Shown: piece after piece, positions 8,165 through 16,804 of the stretch | Numbering within the stretch: the stretch's first letter is position 1 | Layout of the letters: the number at the start of each line of letters is the position of its first letter | NCBI GenBank assembly: GCA_030535355.1 | Contig: JAUNIO010000035.1 | Coordinates: 1 to 32,761, forward strand | DNA length: 32,761 nucleotides | Direction: 5' to 3' | Source of the DNA: a bacterium | GTDB lineage: Bacteria; Vulcanimicrobiota; Xenobia; Xenobiales; Xenobiaceae | Made by a program: the position numbers and the translations under genes | Notes under the pieces: model-generated | Databases searched by the model: none | Seen by the model: only the letters and a program-made list of their open reading frames with translations | What the model was told of the DNA's origin: nothing

Positions 8165-9331
8165 TTAGCAACCGCAGAGGCTGTCAGCAACAGCCTGTAG
8201 CACAGCCTGCACAGCCTCTGGACGTCCTTGGCGGCGGCTCGCTTCCGCCATCCCCTGACGTTTTTCGGCATCGTTCATCAGCAGCAAAACGTTCTCGGCC
8301 AATTCTTCTTCAACCTGGTCATCAGCTAGACGAACAGCCCCTCCGGCTTCGACCAGCGAAGCTGCATTAGCCTCCTGATGATTTTCCGCCGCATAAGGAT
8401 AAGGCACCACTATAGAAGCCCGCCCCACTGCCATAATTTCACAAAGAGTAGTGGCTCCGGCGCGGCAGACCACCAAATCACAGGCTGCATAGGCGCTGGC
8501 CATATCCTGCAAATATCCTACAGGCCGATAGTCGAGATTTCCACCGGACAACAAAGGCGAAGCTTCAGCTTTTACTTTATCCAAATGTTTGGGACCAGTG
8601 ATATGAATGACCGTCCAAGCGCAATCGCGCCATAAAGGCAAAGCGCGCAGCACAGCTTTATCTAAACTGGCCGCTCCCTGGCTGCCTCCAGTTATTAGAA
8701 GACAGGGACGTTCAGCAGGCAGGTCATACATTTGCCTGCCCGCTTCTCTCTCGGCCTGGATTACCTCGCGTCGCACAGGATTGCCTGTCAGCACAACTTT
8801 ATCAGCTGGCAAACCTGTAGAGGCAGCTTCTGGCCAGCAAGTACAGATACGGTTAGCAAATCGAGAAAGCAAACGCACGGTTTTGCCCGCCCGCGCATTT
8901 TGCTCCAGCAGTACAGTAGGAATCCCCAGCAACTTAGCTGCCAAGAGTACGGGCGCACAGACATAACCGCCCGATCCTACCACCACTCTAGGCTGAAACG
9001 AGCGCAGGGCTGACCAGCTTTGCAGTACTCCTATTCCTAAAGCCAGCAAGGCTTTGGCTTTGCCAATAAGGCCCCCACTCAAGCCGCGGGCGTATATTTT
9101 CTGAAAACGGTAACCTTTTTCGGGAACAATCTTATTCTCTATGCCCTTTTCTGTTCCCATAAACAGAAGATTGCCATCGTACTGATCGCGCCATTGCTCA
9201 GCTATAGCTAAAAGCGGATACAAATGCCCACCCGTACCGCCGCCGGTCAGCACAGCGCGGCATCCCCATAAGGATGGCAGTTTCAGCTCGTCTTGTCCTA
9301 AATCACTGTCGTGCGAAATTTCACCATTCAT
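8165..9331 (-). CDS. murG: Lipid II synthase MurG
   Basis: A 388-residue GT28 glycosyltransferase. The glycine-rich loop GGGTGGHLYP (30-39) and the C-terminal UDP-GlcNAc region (CRAGATTLCEIMAVGRASIVVPYPYA followed by ENHQ) are intact. MurG transfers GlcNAc from UDP-GlcNAc to lipid I at the inner face of the membrane, making lipid II for FtsW/FtsI. Compared with most MurG proteins, which reach the glycine loop within the first dozen residues, this one has about 20 extra N-terminal residues, acidic then hydrophobic. ATG 9331 has AGGGG about 10 nt upstream and no later in-frame ATG precedes the loop. It lies between ftsW and murC. Confidence 0.95.
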   Translation of the reverse strand: MNGEISHDSDLGQDELKLPSLWGCRAVLTGGGTGGHLYPLLAIAEQWRDQYDGNLLFMGTEKGIENKIVPEKGYRFQKIYARGLSGGLIGKAKALLALGIGVLQSWSALRSFQPRVVVGSGGYVCAPVLLAAKLLGIPTVLLEQNARAGKTVRLLSRFANRICTCWPEAASTGLPADKVVLTGNPVRREVIQAEREAGRQMYDLPAERPCLLITGGSQGAASLDKAVLRALPLWRDCAWTVIHITGPKHLDKVKAEASPLLSGGNLDYRPVGYLQDMASAYAACDLVVCRAGATTLCEIMAVGRASIVVPYPYAAENHQEANAASLVEAGGAVRLADDQVEEELAENVLLLMNDAEKRQGMAEASRRQGRPEAVQAVLQAVADSLCGC

Positions 9332-9364
9332 ATAAATAATGCCCCTAGCTTATATGTCCTCAAA

Positions 9365-10810
9365 TCAAACAATATCCTGAACTTTCTTAAGACGCTCCCG
9401 GCGCTGGCGGCTGCTCTCGTTGATATCGATAACTTTCCAGCCCTCTTTTACGCGTGGCCCTGGTAAATGGCGCTTTTGATTTTCGGGATCGCTGCCCACA
9501 ATTTTGCGCCATTCACCGCTGGATATAGGCGAAGTCCGCACATCGGAAGATTCCGAAGGATAAGGCAGCAAAGAATTGGAAAGCGTATGCCCACGGCGTA
9601 CTGAATGGCGTTTATACACCGTTTTCTTCTTAACCGCCCCACTGCGGCGATAGGTATCAGCTATATTCAAAAGCAAGCCTATAGAGAAGAGCGTAATACA
9701 CATCGAGCTGCCCCCATAAGATATCAAAGGCAGCGGGAGACCTTTATTCGGGGCCAGCCCCGTAACTACCGAGACATTGATCAGCACCTGCAGAGCCATT
9801 TGGGAAGAAATCCCAAACGCCAGCAAAGCTCTATAAGGGTCTTTGCAGCGCGAAGCCAAACGGAATCCGCAGTAACAGAGCAAAGCGAACAGCGTTAAAA
9901 TACCCATACTGCCCACGAATCCTATTTCTTCGCAAATCACCGCATAAATAAAATCGGTGTGCTGCTCTGGCAAAAAGCCGTATTTTTGCCCGGAGAAGGG
10001 CATGCCGCACCCCCAAACCTTTCCGCTGGCAATCGCCATAAAGGAATTTACCGCCTGATACGCCGTTGTGCTCGCGTAATCCATTGGGGCAACCCAAGCT
10101 TTCATACGCTCAAAGCGATAGCTGACAAAGAAAAGTAAGGGCAGTAAAACAACAGTCATGACCACAAAGGCGCGGAACAGCAAGCGCATCGACAGCCCTG
10201 CCACAAACAGCATGGACACAATGGTCAGTGCTATTAAAATTAATGTGCCCAGATCGCGGCCCATTTCAATAATGCCTAACATAAAGAAAGACAAAAGCAA
10301 AGGCCCCAAAAAAGGACGCACATCTTCGCGCAGTTCTTGCAGCCACCGTTTCCACTGGGGAAGGCCTTCACGGTTGACATCGTCAGTCTCACCTATGCGG
10401 GTACGGCGGCGTGCCAGTAGATCAGCCCAAAAACAGACGAAGATCACTTTACAAATCTCGCCTACCTGGACATTGAAGAAGCCCAAATGAATCCAGCGCT
10501 TGGCACCATTTTGCGAAGGGAAAAACAAAACCGCCACAGCCAGCGCTAAGCAAATTAAAAAAGCCGGCAAACTTAGCCATTTGCGCGCCTTGTCTAAATT
10601 GATCCAATGCCGGGCGGTCAGCAGCAGGCCTATTCCCAGCCCAAAGCTGATAAACTGCCTGATAAAAAAGTACAAGGAATTGAAGCCGCAAGCAGGGTCA
10701 GAAGCGCCCGTTGAGGCTGAAGCAGATAAAACTGCTATTAGTCCAAATGCGCTAAGCGCAATAGCTATTATTGCTATGGGACGGCCCACGCTGTCGCCTA
10801 AAAACTTCAC
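9365..10810 (-). CDS. ftsW: Septal peptidoglycan polymerase FtsW (SEDS family)
   Basis: A 481-residue SEDS protein with about ten transmembrane helices. Typical motifs include SASASTGAS at the start, the FMAIASGKVWGCG and EQHTDFIYAVICEE segments, and the late APNKGLPLPLISYGGSSM motif. SEDS glycosyltransferases polymerise lipid II and work with a class B PBP, here FtsI in the same operon. The start is GTG 10810, with GGAGGTG 8 nt upstream. Two features exceed the usual length: a charged cytoplasmic insertion (about 145-170, basic and acidic residues around QWKRWLQELRED), and a C-terminal tail of roughly 90 residues, mostly basic, that should be cytoplasmic. Two stem-loops lie just upstream, between murD and ftsW. 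Confidence 0.95.
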   Translation of the reverse strand: MKFLGDSVGRPIAIIAIALSAFGLIAVLSASASTGASDPACGFNSLYFFIRQFISFGLGIGLLLTARHWINLDKARKWLSLPAFLICLALAVAVLFFPSQNGAKRWIHLGFFNVQVGEICKVIFVCFWADLLARRRTRIGETDDVNREGLPQWKRWLQELREDVRPFLGPLLLSFFMLGIIEMGRDLGTLILIALTIVSMLFVAGLSMRLLFRAFVVMTVVLLPLLFFVSYRFERMKAWVAPMDYASTTAYQAVNSFMAIASGKVWGCGMPFSGQKYGFLPEQHTDFIYAVICEEIGFVGSMGILTLFALLCYCGFRLASRCKDPYRALLAFGISSQMALQVLINVSVVTGLAPNKGLPLPLISYGGSSMCITLFSIGLLLNIADTYRRSGAVKKKTVYKRHSVRRGHTLSNSLLPYPSESSDVRTSPISSGEWRKIVGSDPENQKRHLPGPRVKEGWKVIDINESSRQRRERLKKVQDIV

Positions 10811-10835
10811 GCCCTTGCACCTCCAAAAACGTGTA

Positions 10836-10869
10836 CCAGTGTCATGCGCTTAGGGCTTGATGACACTGG
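10836..10869. repeat. Solo hairpin related to the type I end, upstream of ftsW
   Basis: CCAGTGTCAT and ATGACACTGG pair perfectly over 10 bp around a 14-nt loop, GCGCTTAGGGCTTG. Stem core, loop length and the AGGGCTTG loop resemble the right-end hairpin of type I elements (AATGTCAT, 14-nt loop with AAGGCTCG, ATGACATT), but the outer stem pairs differ in a compensating way. It sits 26 bp upstream of the ftsW start. Confidence 0.6.
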
Positions 10870-10933
10870 CATTTTTAAATGTAAATCCTTAAGTATAAAT
10901 CCTTAAGTATAGATAGTCGAAAGATAGCTAGGA

Positions 10934-10967
10934 TGTTCTCTAGGGGCTAGCAGCCCCCTACAGAACA
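10934..10967. other. Stem-loop between murD and ftsW
   Basis: TGTTCT pairs with AGAACA; after one mismatch TAGGGG pairs with CCCCCTA with one bulged base, and CT pairs with AG around an AGC loop, giving about 14 bp. No T tract follows in either direction, so it is not a standard terminator. Confidence 0.5.
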
Positions 10968-10985
10968 TACAGGACAAGGCCTTAT

Positions 10986-12383
10986 TCACAATTCCTGTAC
11001 GTATTTGACGAATAAATCGCCGCGCTCTTCTGCATTCTTAAACATATCAAAGCTAGAACACGCAGGTGAAAGGATTACAGCATCACCGGGCTTGGCCAAA
11101 CGGGCAGCTTCACGAACCGCCGCCTGCAAATCAGCGCTGCGTCCTACAGAAACCACTCCGGCTTTTTGCGCTTCCGCAGCAAAACGCTCAGACGCTTCCC
11201 CGATCAAAATCAGATATTTCACGCGCTCGGCTATTACCCGCATCATCTCGCTCACATCAACGCCCTTATCTTTGCCACCGGCGATCAAGACTATTGGCCG
11301 CTCATAAGAGCGCAGAGCTGCGATCACAGCATCGGGATTAGTTCCTTTGGAATCGTCGATATAGACAACCCCCTCACGTTCACGCACTAACTGCAAACGA
11401 TGGTGCAAGGGCTGGTGCTCCCGCAGGGCTGCTTCACATTCTAGGGCCGAGACACCTAAAGAACGGGCTACCGCTACTGCGGCCAAAGCATTGGCTAAAT
11501 TATGTGGGCCAGGAAGCCCCGGGAAATCCCAGCGGAATAGGCGTTCTGCCAAACCGCCATTGCGATAATACAGCCAGCCATCCTGGAACCATGCGCCATT
11601 TTCAACTTCACCGCGCACGGAAAAAGTCATCAGCCGCGGACAGGGAGGACAGGCTGGTGCAGGGTATTCTGGGATCCAAGCGGGAAGCTGTCCCGCGCAC
11701 AGCTCTTCGAACATTCTGACTGCACCGGGATCATCAGCTGAAAAGACCGCCAGGTCTTTGGGCCCCATATGCGCAAATAAACGGGCCTTAGCGGCAAAAT
11801 ACTCCTGCATGTCTTTGTGGCGATCCAAATGATCGGTGGTAAAATTCGTCAGCACTGCCACATGAGGCGCAAAGTCATAAACGGTTTCCAACTGAAAACT
11901 GGATATCTCGGCCACAACGTAACCATCTTTAGGCGCACCGCCCACTTCAGCCACCAAAGGGTTGCCAATATTTCCCGCCAAAATTGAGCGTTCTCCCAAC
12001 ATGCGATCAATCAGCGTCACCGTTGTCGATTTCCCATTCGTTCCCGTCACCGCTACGAAGGGAGCTGGGGAGATACGCCAAGCGATCTCCACTTCACCCA
12101 TAACCTTAACACCACGGTGCAGAGCTTCCTGAAGCAAAGGATTAAATACCGACACCCCAGGGCTGACCACAATTAAATCGCTGTTGAGTACACGTGGGGA
12201 ATGGCCGCCGACTTCTATTTCCACACCTAAAGGTTCCAGTTCACTGCGAATCTCGGCAATTTTGGCGGGAGTATTCGAATCGCTGAGCAGCACCGCAGCC
12301 CCGCGGGCACTCAGCTGCTTGGCCAAAGCTACGCCGCTTTTGCCCAAGCCTAAAACCGCAATACGAGTATTCTGAAAATTCAT
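10986..12383 (-). CDS. murD: UDP-MurNAc-L-alanine--D-glutamate ligase MurD
   Basis: A 465-residue Mur ligase. The N-terminal Rossmann motif is VLGLGKSGVALAKQL (10-24), the ATP loop is GTNGKST (114-120), followed by HLDRH in the central domain and the DDSKGTNPDA motif that opens the ligand-closing C-terminal domain. MurD adds D-glutamate to UDP-MurNAc-L-Ala in the cytoplasm. The ATG at 12383 starts only 3 nt after the mraY stop codon, so the two are likely translationally coupled; the ribosome-binding signal (CGGGGT) lies within the end of mraY and is weak. About 175 bp with two stem-loops separate its stop codon from ftsW. Confidence 0.96.
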   Translation of the reverse strand: MNFQNTRIAVLGLGKSGVALAKQLSARGAAVLLSDSNTPAKIAEIRSELEPLGVEIEVGGHSPRVLNSDLIVVSPGVSVFNPLLQEALHRGVKVMGEVEIAWRISPAPFVAVTGTNGKSTTVTLIDRMLGERSILAGNIGNPLVAEVGGAPKDGYVVAEISSFQLETVYDFAPHVAVLTNFTTDHLDRHKDMQEYFAAKARLFAHMGPKDLAVFSADDPGAVRMFEELCAGQLPAWIPEYPAPACPPCPRLMTFSVRGEVENGAWFQDGWLYYRNGGLAERLFRWDFPGLPGPHNLANALAAVAVARSLGVSALECEAALREHQPLHHRLQLVREREGVVYIDDSKGTNPDAVIAALRSYERPIVLIAGGKDKGVDVSEMMRVIAERVKYLILIGEASERFAAEAQKAGVVSVGRSADLQAAVREAARLAKPGDAVILSPACSSFDMFKNAEERGDLFVKYVQEL

Positions 12384-12386
12384 AAC

Positions 12387-13358
12387 TTATAAAACCCCGC
12401 AATACAGCAAAACCGACACTATAGCCAAAACTACACCACAAACCGTGAATCGCGCGGTAACCTGCACTTCGTGCAAGCCGCCCAGCTCAAAATGGTGATG
12501 AATAGGGCTCATGCGGAACACGCGTTTGCCGCCGGTCAGCTTAAAATACACAACTTGAATTATCACGGAAAGCGTTTCTATGACGAATACGCCGCCGACC
12601 AGCACAAGCCAAAACTCGCTGCCGCTGAGCAGCGCCATGCAGGCCAAAGCTGCGCCTAAGCTAAGCGACCCTGTATCGCCCATAAAAACGCGGGCTGGAT
12701 AAGCGTTAAACCACAGAAATCCTAGGCAAGCCCCCACTAAACCGCAAGCCCCCACAGCCAGCTCTGGATGGCCAGAAGAAATGCAAATAAAAGCCATGGC
12801 CAGCAAAGCCGGAATACTCGTTCCCGCTGCCAAACCGTCAAGCCCATCGGTCAGGTTTACGGCATTGATAGAACCGGCCGTCACCAGCAAAGTTACTGCC
12901 ATAACCAGCCAGGCACCGCCTACAAAACCTATCCAGGGGAGAGCGATTCCCGCTGGCTGGCGAGTAGCCACAAGATAAATTCCTAAAAGCAGCCCCACAA
13001 AACCTTGCACAGCCAGTTTATGACGGGCTTTCAGCCCTAAATTGCGCCGTTTCAGCACTTTACTGATGTCATCGACAAAGCCCAGCGCGGCACCGGATAG
13101 CACTACTAAACGGAATATCCACATTTCTACGCTGGACACTGGCCACCAAAAACTGGCCAGCAGGCCAGAAAGAATGAGCACCAAACCGCCCATGGTGGGC
13201 GTACCCGCTTTAGAAAGATGTTGCTGCGGTCCCTCTTCGCGCACAACTTGGCCCCAGCCATGCCCTTTAGCCCAAGTCAAATAGGCGGGCATACCTGCTC
13301 CCGCTAAACCTATGCCGGTAAGAGCTGCCAGCGCCATCAAATGCCATGTTTCCGTCAT
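12387..13358 (-). CDS. mraY: Phospho-MurNAc-pentapeptide transferase MraY
   Basis: A 323-residue integral membrane protein with about ten helices. The family signatures are present: HLSKAGTPTMGG (47-58), the aspartate pair in LGFVDDISK, NLTDGLDGLA, FMGDTGSLSLG and the late HHHFE histidine motif. MraY moves phospho-MurNAc-pentapeptide onto undecaprenyl phosphate to form lipid I, the first membrane step. ATG 13358 has TGAGG about 8 nt upstream. It is preceded by murF, with a 45-bp gap containing a small CCTAG/CTAGG inverted repeat, and runs into murD. Confidence 0.96.
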   Translation of the reverse strand: MTETWHLMALAALTGIGLAGAGMPAYLTWAKGHGWGQVVREEGPQQHLSKAGTPTMGGLVLILSGLLASFWWPVSSVEMWIFRLVVLSGAALGFVDDISKVLKRRNLGLKARHKLAVQGFVGLLLGIYLVATRQPAGIALPWIGFVGGAWLVMAVTLLVTAGSINAVNLTDGLDGLAAGTSIPALLAMAFICISSGHPELAVGACGLVGACLGFLWFNAYPARVFMGDTGSLSLGAALACMALLSGSEFWLVLVGGVFVIETLSVIIQVVYFKLTGGKRVFRMSPIHHHFELGGLHEVQVTARFTVCGVVLAIVSVLLYCGVL

Positions 13359-13403
13359 TGCTAATGCCTCAAATCCTAGAGATTATTAAATTTACTAAAT
13401 TTG

Positions 13404-14837
13404 CTAGGCCTGTTCAGCCAACAGCTTTTCGCTGAGATACTCAAGGCCAAGGCTATGCGAAGCTTTAATTAACACAACATCACCAGGCTCAAGGACCTCC
13501 TGCAGCTTTTCCCAGGCTTCCCGGCGATCTTTAACGCTATACGCCAATAATACGCCAGACTCTTGGGCCGCCGGAACCATGTATTTTCCGCTTAGCTCCC
13601 CTACCCCGATTAGCACTTCTATCCCGGACTTGGCGCACATGGCCCCGATCTGCCGATGGAATTCCGCTGTCCCTTCTCCCAATTCCAGCATATCTCCCAA
13701 AACCGCGACACAGCGGCGTTTGTCCGCAAGCAAATGTGTACCGCGATATGACGCCAGTTGCCCCTGCACTTCCAAAGCGCCGCGCACCGAACTGGGCGCC
13801 GCATTGTACGCGTCATTTATCAGGGTCATACCGCGCTGCAACTGCACTATCTCAGTTCTCATACCTGTGGGCTGGAAATTTTCCATAGCAGGGCGCAGTT
13901 CGTCAGGTGCAAGCCCAAATTCAGCACATACGGCCAAAGCAGCCAACAAATTAGAAGCGTTGTGCAGTCCGAGACGCGAGAAAGAGACCTCTATCTCACC
14001 TCCGGGATAAGCCAGCCGCAGCGAACTGCCCAAGCCATGTTCAGTCACCCGAGGCTGATACTCTAACAATCTCCACACCGCCGGACTATCGGGATGTACA
14101 GAAAAAGAACAACTGCGCCCAGAAATGCGCTCTTGAAAAACCGAGGTGAACTGAGTGTCTTCGGGATAGACAGCCAACGAAGCGCTGTCCATCTCTTCAA
14201 ACAGCTCAGCCTTAGCTTCGGCTATAGCCTGGCGCGAACCTAATATCTCCAAATGCGATTCGCCAATAGCCGTAATTACACCAACGCGAGCATTTACGAG
14301 ACGCGCTAAACGGCGAATCTGACCACGTCCCCGCATACCCATTTCAATGACCGCTATTTCATGCTGCGGCCCCAGCTCCAGAAGAGTTTTAGCTGCGCCC
14401 ACATCGTTATTATGATTGACCGGAGTCGCATGAACATTATAACGCTGGCTTAAAAGCTCGCGAATTAAATCTTTCGTAGTGGTTTTGCCCACAGAGCCTG
14501 TAACTGCCACCACGGGTATGTGCAAACGTCTCAGATTAAAAGCTCCTAGGGCCTGATAGGCCGCCAAGGTATCTTCAACCTTCAGCAAAGGCGCAGCAGC
14601 TAATTCGGAAGGGACGTCAGACCTAGCCCATAGCGCCGCGCCAGCCCCAGCCTGTAGCGCCTGAGCCACAAAATTACGGCCGTCAAAGCGCTCTCCGACC
14701 AGCGGCACAAAAACTCCCCCAGCAACTACAGCCCGCGTATCGGTAAAAATACCCGCATAATTCTCGGGATATACAACATTCTCCGCAATACAGCAATGCA
14801 ATGCCGCTTTAAGCTCATCTAACGTCCAACTGCCCAC
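13404..14837 (-). CDS. murF: UDP-MurNAc-tripeptide--D-Ala-D-Ala ligase MurF
   Basis: A 477-residue Mur ligase. The N-terminal domain binds the UDP-MurNAc tripeptide (FTDTRAVVAGGVFVPLVGERFDG region, 31-53), the ATP loop is GSVGKTTTKDL (114-124), NHNNDVG follows, and NDAYNAAPSS marks the third domain. MurF completes the cytoplasmic pentapeptide. The start is GTG 14837 with AAGGA 11 nt upstream, a long gap. It follows murE after 36 bp. Confidence 0.95.
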   Translation of the reverse strand: MGSWTLDELKAALHCCIAENVVYPENYAGIFTDTRAVVAGGVFVPLVGERFDGRNFVAQALQAGAGAALWARSDVPSELAAAPLLKVEDTLAAYQALGAFNLRRLHIPVVAVTGSVGKTTTKDLIRELLSQRYNVHATPVNHNNDVGAAKTLLELGPQHEIAVIEMGMRGRGQIRRLARLVNARVGVITAIGESHLEILGSRQAIAEAKAELFEEMDSASLAVYPEDTQFTSVFQERISGRSCSFSVHPDSPAVWRLLEYQPRVTEHGLGSSLRLAYPGGEIEVSFSRLGLHNASNLLAALAVCAEFGLAPDELRPAMENFQPTGMRTEIVQLQRGMTLINDAYNAAPSSVRGALEVQGQLASYRGTHLLADKRRCVAVLGDMLELGEGTAEFHRQIGAMCAKSGIEVLIGVGELSGKYMVPAAQESGVLLAYSVKDRREAWEKLQEVLEPGDVVLIKASHSLGLEYLSEKLLAEQA

Positions 14838-14873
14838 TGCTCACAGCATCCTTATAAATCAATCAAAATATGC

Positions 14874-16472
14874 CTATATTACCCGTTTTTGCGCGATGTA
14901 TTGCGCTATCTCTTCACTGGTGCGCAATACGCTGCGGTCCCAATTAATGGCCAAACGCACGGAGGGCAGACACCCTTTCAGAGCGGCCAAATCCGCTCTC
15001 TTCCGCAAATTCCCGCGTGCAGTTTCAACATCGTCAAAATGCACTGTGCGATCGCTGAATTTCTGGTAATTCTCATGTCCTTTACCAGCTATAACTACTG
15101 TATCGCCTTCACTGGCTTCCGCAATTGCTTTAGCTATAGCTTCAGCGCGATCGGGTACAACCGCCACTTGAGGGTGCGCAGAACTGCGCTGCACGCCTTC
15201 CATAATCTGCGCTATGATAGCATCTACATCTTCAGATCTGGGATTATCCGACGTCACGATAACTTTGTCAGCTAAATTAGCGGCAATTTCTCCCATCAGT
15301 GGCCGCTTGCCTTTGTCGCGGTCACCGCCGCAGCCAAATACCACTGTAAGTTCGCGGCTGGTAATATGGCGCGCTGACTCCAGCACATGCTGCAGACCGT
15401 CAGGCGTATGGGCATAATCGACGATAACCGTAAAAGGCTGGCCCTCGCGCACGAGCTGAAATCTTCCCGGAACAGAACTAACCGACTCCGCGCCTGAGAC
15501 GATGCGCTGCAGACTGCCACGCAGGGCGACACCCACGGCAATAGCCGCTAAACAGTTGTGCACGTTAAACATACCCGACATAGGCAGCTTCACCTGACTA
15601 ACTTCCAAACGCGTTTCCACCAAAAAGGTTAGGCCGTTTGGGGTAGCATCCACGTTGTAAGCGCGCACATCAGCTCTGGTGTTCACCCCGTAGGTTATAA
15701 CGGGGACACGCTGCTGCAGAATTTCGTACAGGCGCTGGCCATAAGGATCGTCTATGTTGATGATCGCAAAAGGGCTGCGGGGACGGCCAGTATGCGTTCC
15801 CAAATCGCTGAATAGCTTGAGCTTGGTGCTGAAATAGTCTTCCATCGTCTTATGGAAGTCCAAATGATCCTGAGTAAGGTTGGTAAAAACAGCAATATCG
15901 TAAGGAATTCCGAAAGTGCGATCCAAGGCCAGAGCATGAGAAGACACCTCCATAACCACGCTATCCTGACCACAGGAGGCCATCTCGCTGAAATAGCGCT
16001 GCAGGTCTAGGGATTCCGGGGTAGTATTGGCCAAATGGCGCACCTCACCGCCTATGTGAGCTTCTATAGTGCCCAGCAGCCCGGGGTTATAGCCTAAGCT
16101 GCGCAGCACCGCCTCGGTTAAAAAGGCAGTGGTTGTCTTGCCGTTTGTCCCTGTGATTCCTATGTTGAGCAGTTTTCCGGCAGGCCAATCAAAGAAAGAA
16201 GCCGCCACCTGCGCTAAGGCCCGGCGGCTGTTGGGCACCAAAATATAAGGCAAGTCCACACCTTCAACGGGATGCTCCACTACCAAGGCGGCCGCTCCCT
16301 TAGCGGCGGCTTCGGCCGCAAACAGATGCCCATCACTGGCAAATCCGCACACACATACAAAAAGGTCGCCCGGCTTAAGCTGCCGCGAATCGCAGCATAC
16401 GCCGGTAACATCGGCCATACCGTAAACCTGCGCATCCTCCACAGCGCTGGCCAGCTCGGCAAGATTCTTCAT
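14874..16472 (-). CDS. murE: UDP-MurNAc-dipeptide--diaminopimelate ligase MurE
   Basis: About 532 residues, slightly longer than average. It has the UDP-binding N-terminus (CCDSRQLKPGDLFVCVCG), the ATP loop GTNGKTTT (108-115), HLDFH in the central domain, and DYAHTPDGL. The SDNPRSED motif is the signature of enzymes that add meso-diaminopimelate rather than lysine, so the stem peptide is predicted to contain mDAP. The GAGKGHEN segment near the C-terminus is also typical. I choose ATG 16472 because GGGGAGGAATA precedes it directly; nine more codons are open upstream without a better site. The leader lies in repeat-like sequence: a nested type I/type II element occupies about 16478-16771. Confidence 0.95.
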   Translation of the reverse strand: MKNLAELASAVEDAQVYGMADVTGVCCDSRQLKPGDLFVCVCGFASDGHLFAAEAAAKGAAALVVEHPVEGVDLPYILVPNSRRALAQVAASFFDWPAGKLLNIGITGTNGKTTTAFLTEAVLRSLGYNPGLLGTIEAHIGGEVRHLANTTPESLDLQRYFSEMASCGQDSVVMEVSSHALALDRTFGIPYDIAVFTNLTQDHLDFHKTMEDYFSTKLKLFSDLGTHTGRPRSPFAIINIDDPYGQRLYEILQQRVPVITYGVNTRADVRAYNVDATPNGLTFLVETRLEVSQVKLPMSGMFNVHNCLAAIAVGVALRGSLQRIVSGAESVSSVPGRFQLVREGQPFTVIVDYAHTPDGLQHVLESARHITSRELTVVFGCGGDRDKGKRPLMGEIAANLADKVIVTSDNPRSEDVDAIIAQIMEGVQRSSAHPQVAVVPDRAEAIAKAIAEASEGDTVVIAGKGHENYQKFSDRTVHFDDVETARGNLRKRADLAALKGCLPSVRLAINWDRSVLRTSEEIAQYIAQKRVI

Positions 16473-16477
16473 TATTC

Positions 16478-16771
16478 CTCCCCACAGTCGCCCACCCACT
16501 CAGCGACTTCCCCAAGTTACAAGGCCATTTCCCTCTCCCATCCTTCACAATATCATTTAGTTAGCGTTTCGAAAAAGTTAGCGTTTCGAAAACAAATTAT
16601 CGCCTGCACCAGCTTCCGCGCAGCGCTGCTTCGCATCGTTTAGAAACGCCTTGCGCGGGCCTGACGATCCGCTTTAACAGTATATGCAGTAGCTGTATTT
16701 TGCTTACTAAATGGCATTGCCATCCTTTAGAGAGAGTCAGTCTGTTGGCAAGCTAGCTTGATAGCTAACTA
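16478..16771 (-). repeat. Type I element interrupted by a type II element
   Basis: The left part (to 16545, ending CTCTCCCATCCTT) and the right part (from 16720, CCATCCTTTAGAGAGAGTCAG, then GCTAGCTTGATAGCTAAC) match consecutive pieces of the type I consensus. Between them sits a type II element. The leftmost part, which overlaps the murE ribosome-binding region, is only weakly similar. The segment forms most of the ftsI-murE gap. Confidence 0.65.
16548..16719 (+). mobile_element. Type II short element inserted in a type I copy
   Basis: About 172 bp with ends CAATATCATTTAGTTAG and (inverted) CAATGCCATTTAGTAAG. Inside, GTTAGCGTTTCGAAAA is present twice in tandem. It is flanked by exact 8-bp direct repeats CCATCCTT (16538-16545 and 16720-16727), as expected of a target-site duplication, with 2 bp of uncertainty on the left. 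It has no coding capacity. It shares internal blocks with the element at 29614-29856, such as CAA(G/A)TTATCG and the CTTCC block. Confidence 0.7.
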
Positions 16772-16804
16772 TAAATAATCCCTATAAATAATACCCAATT
16801 ATTA

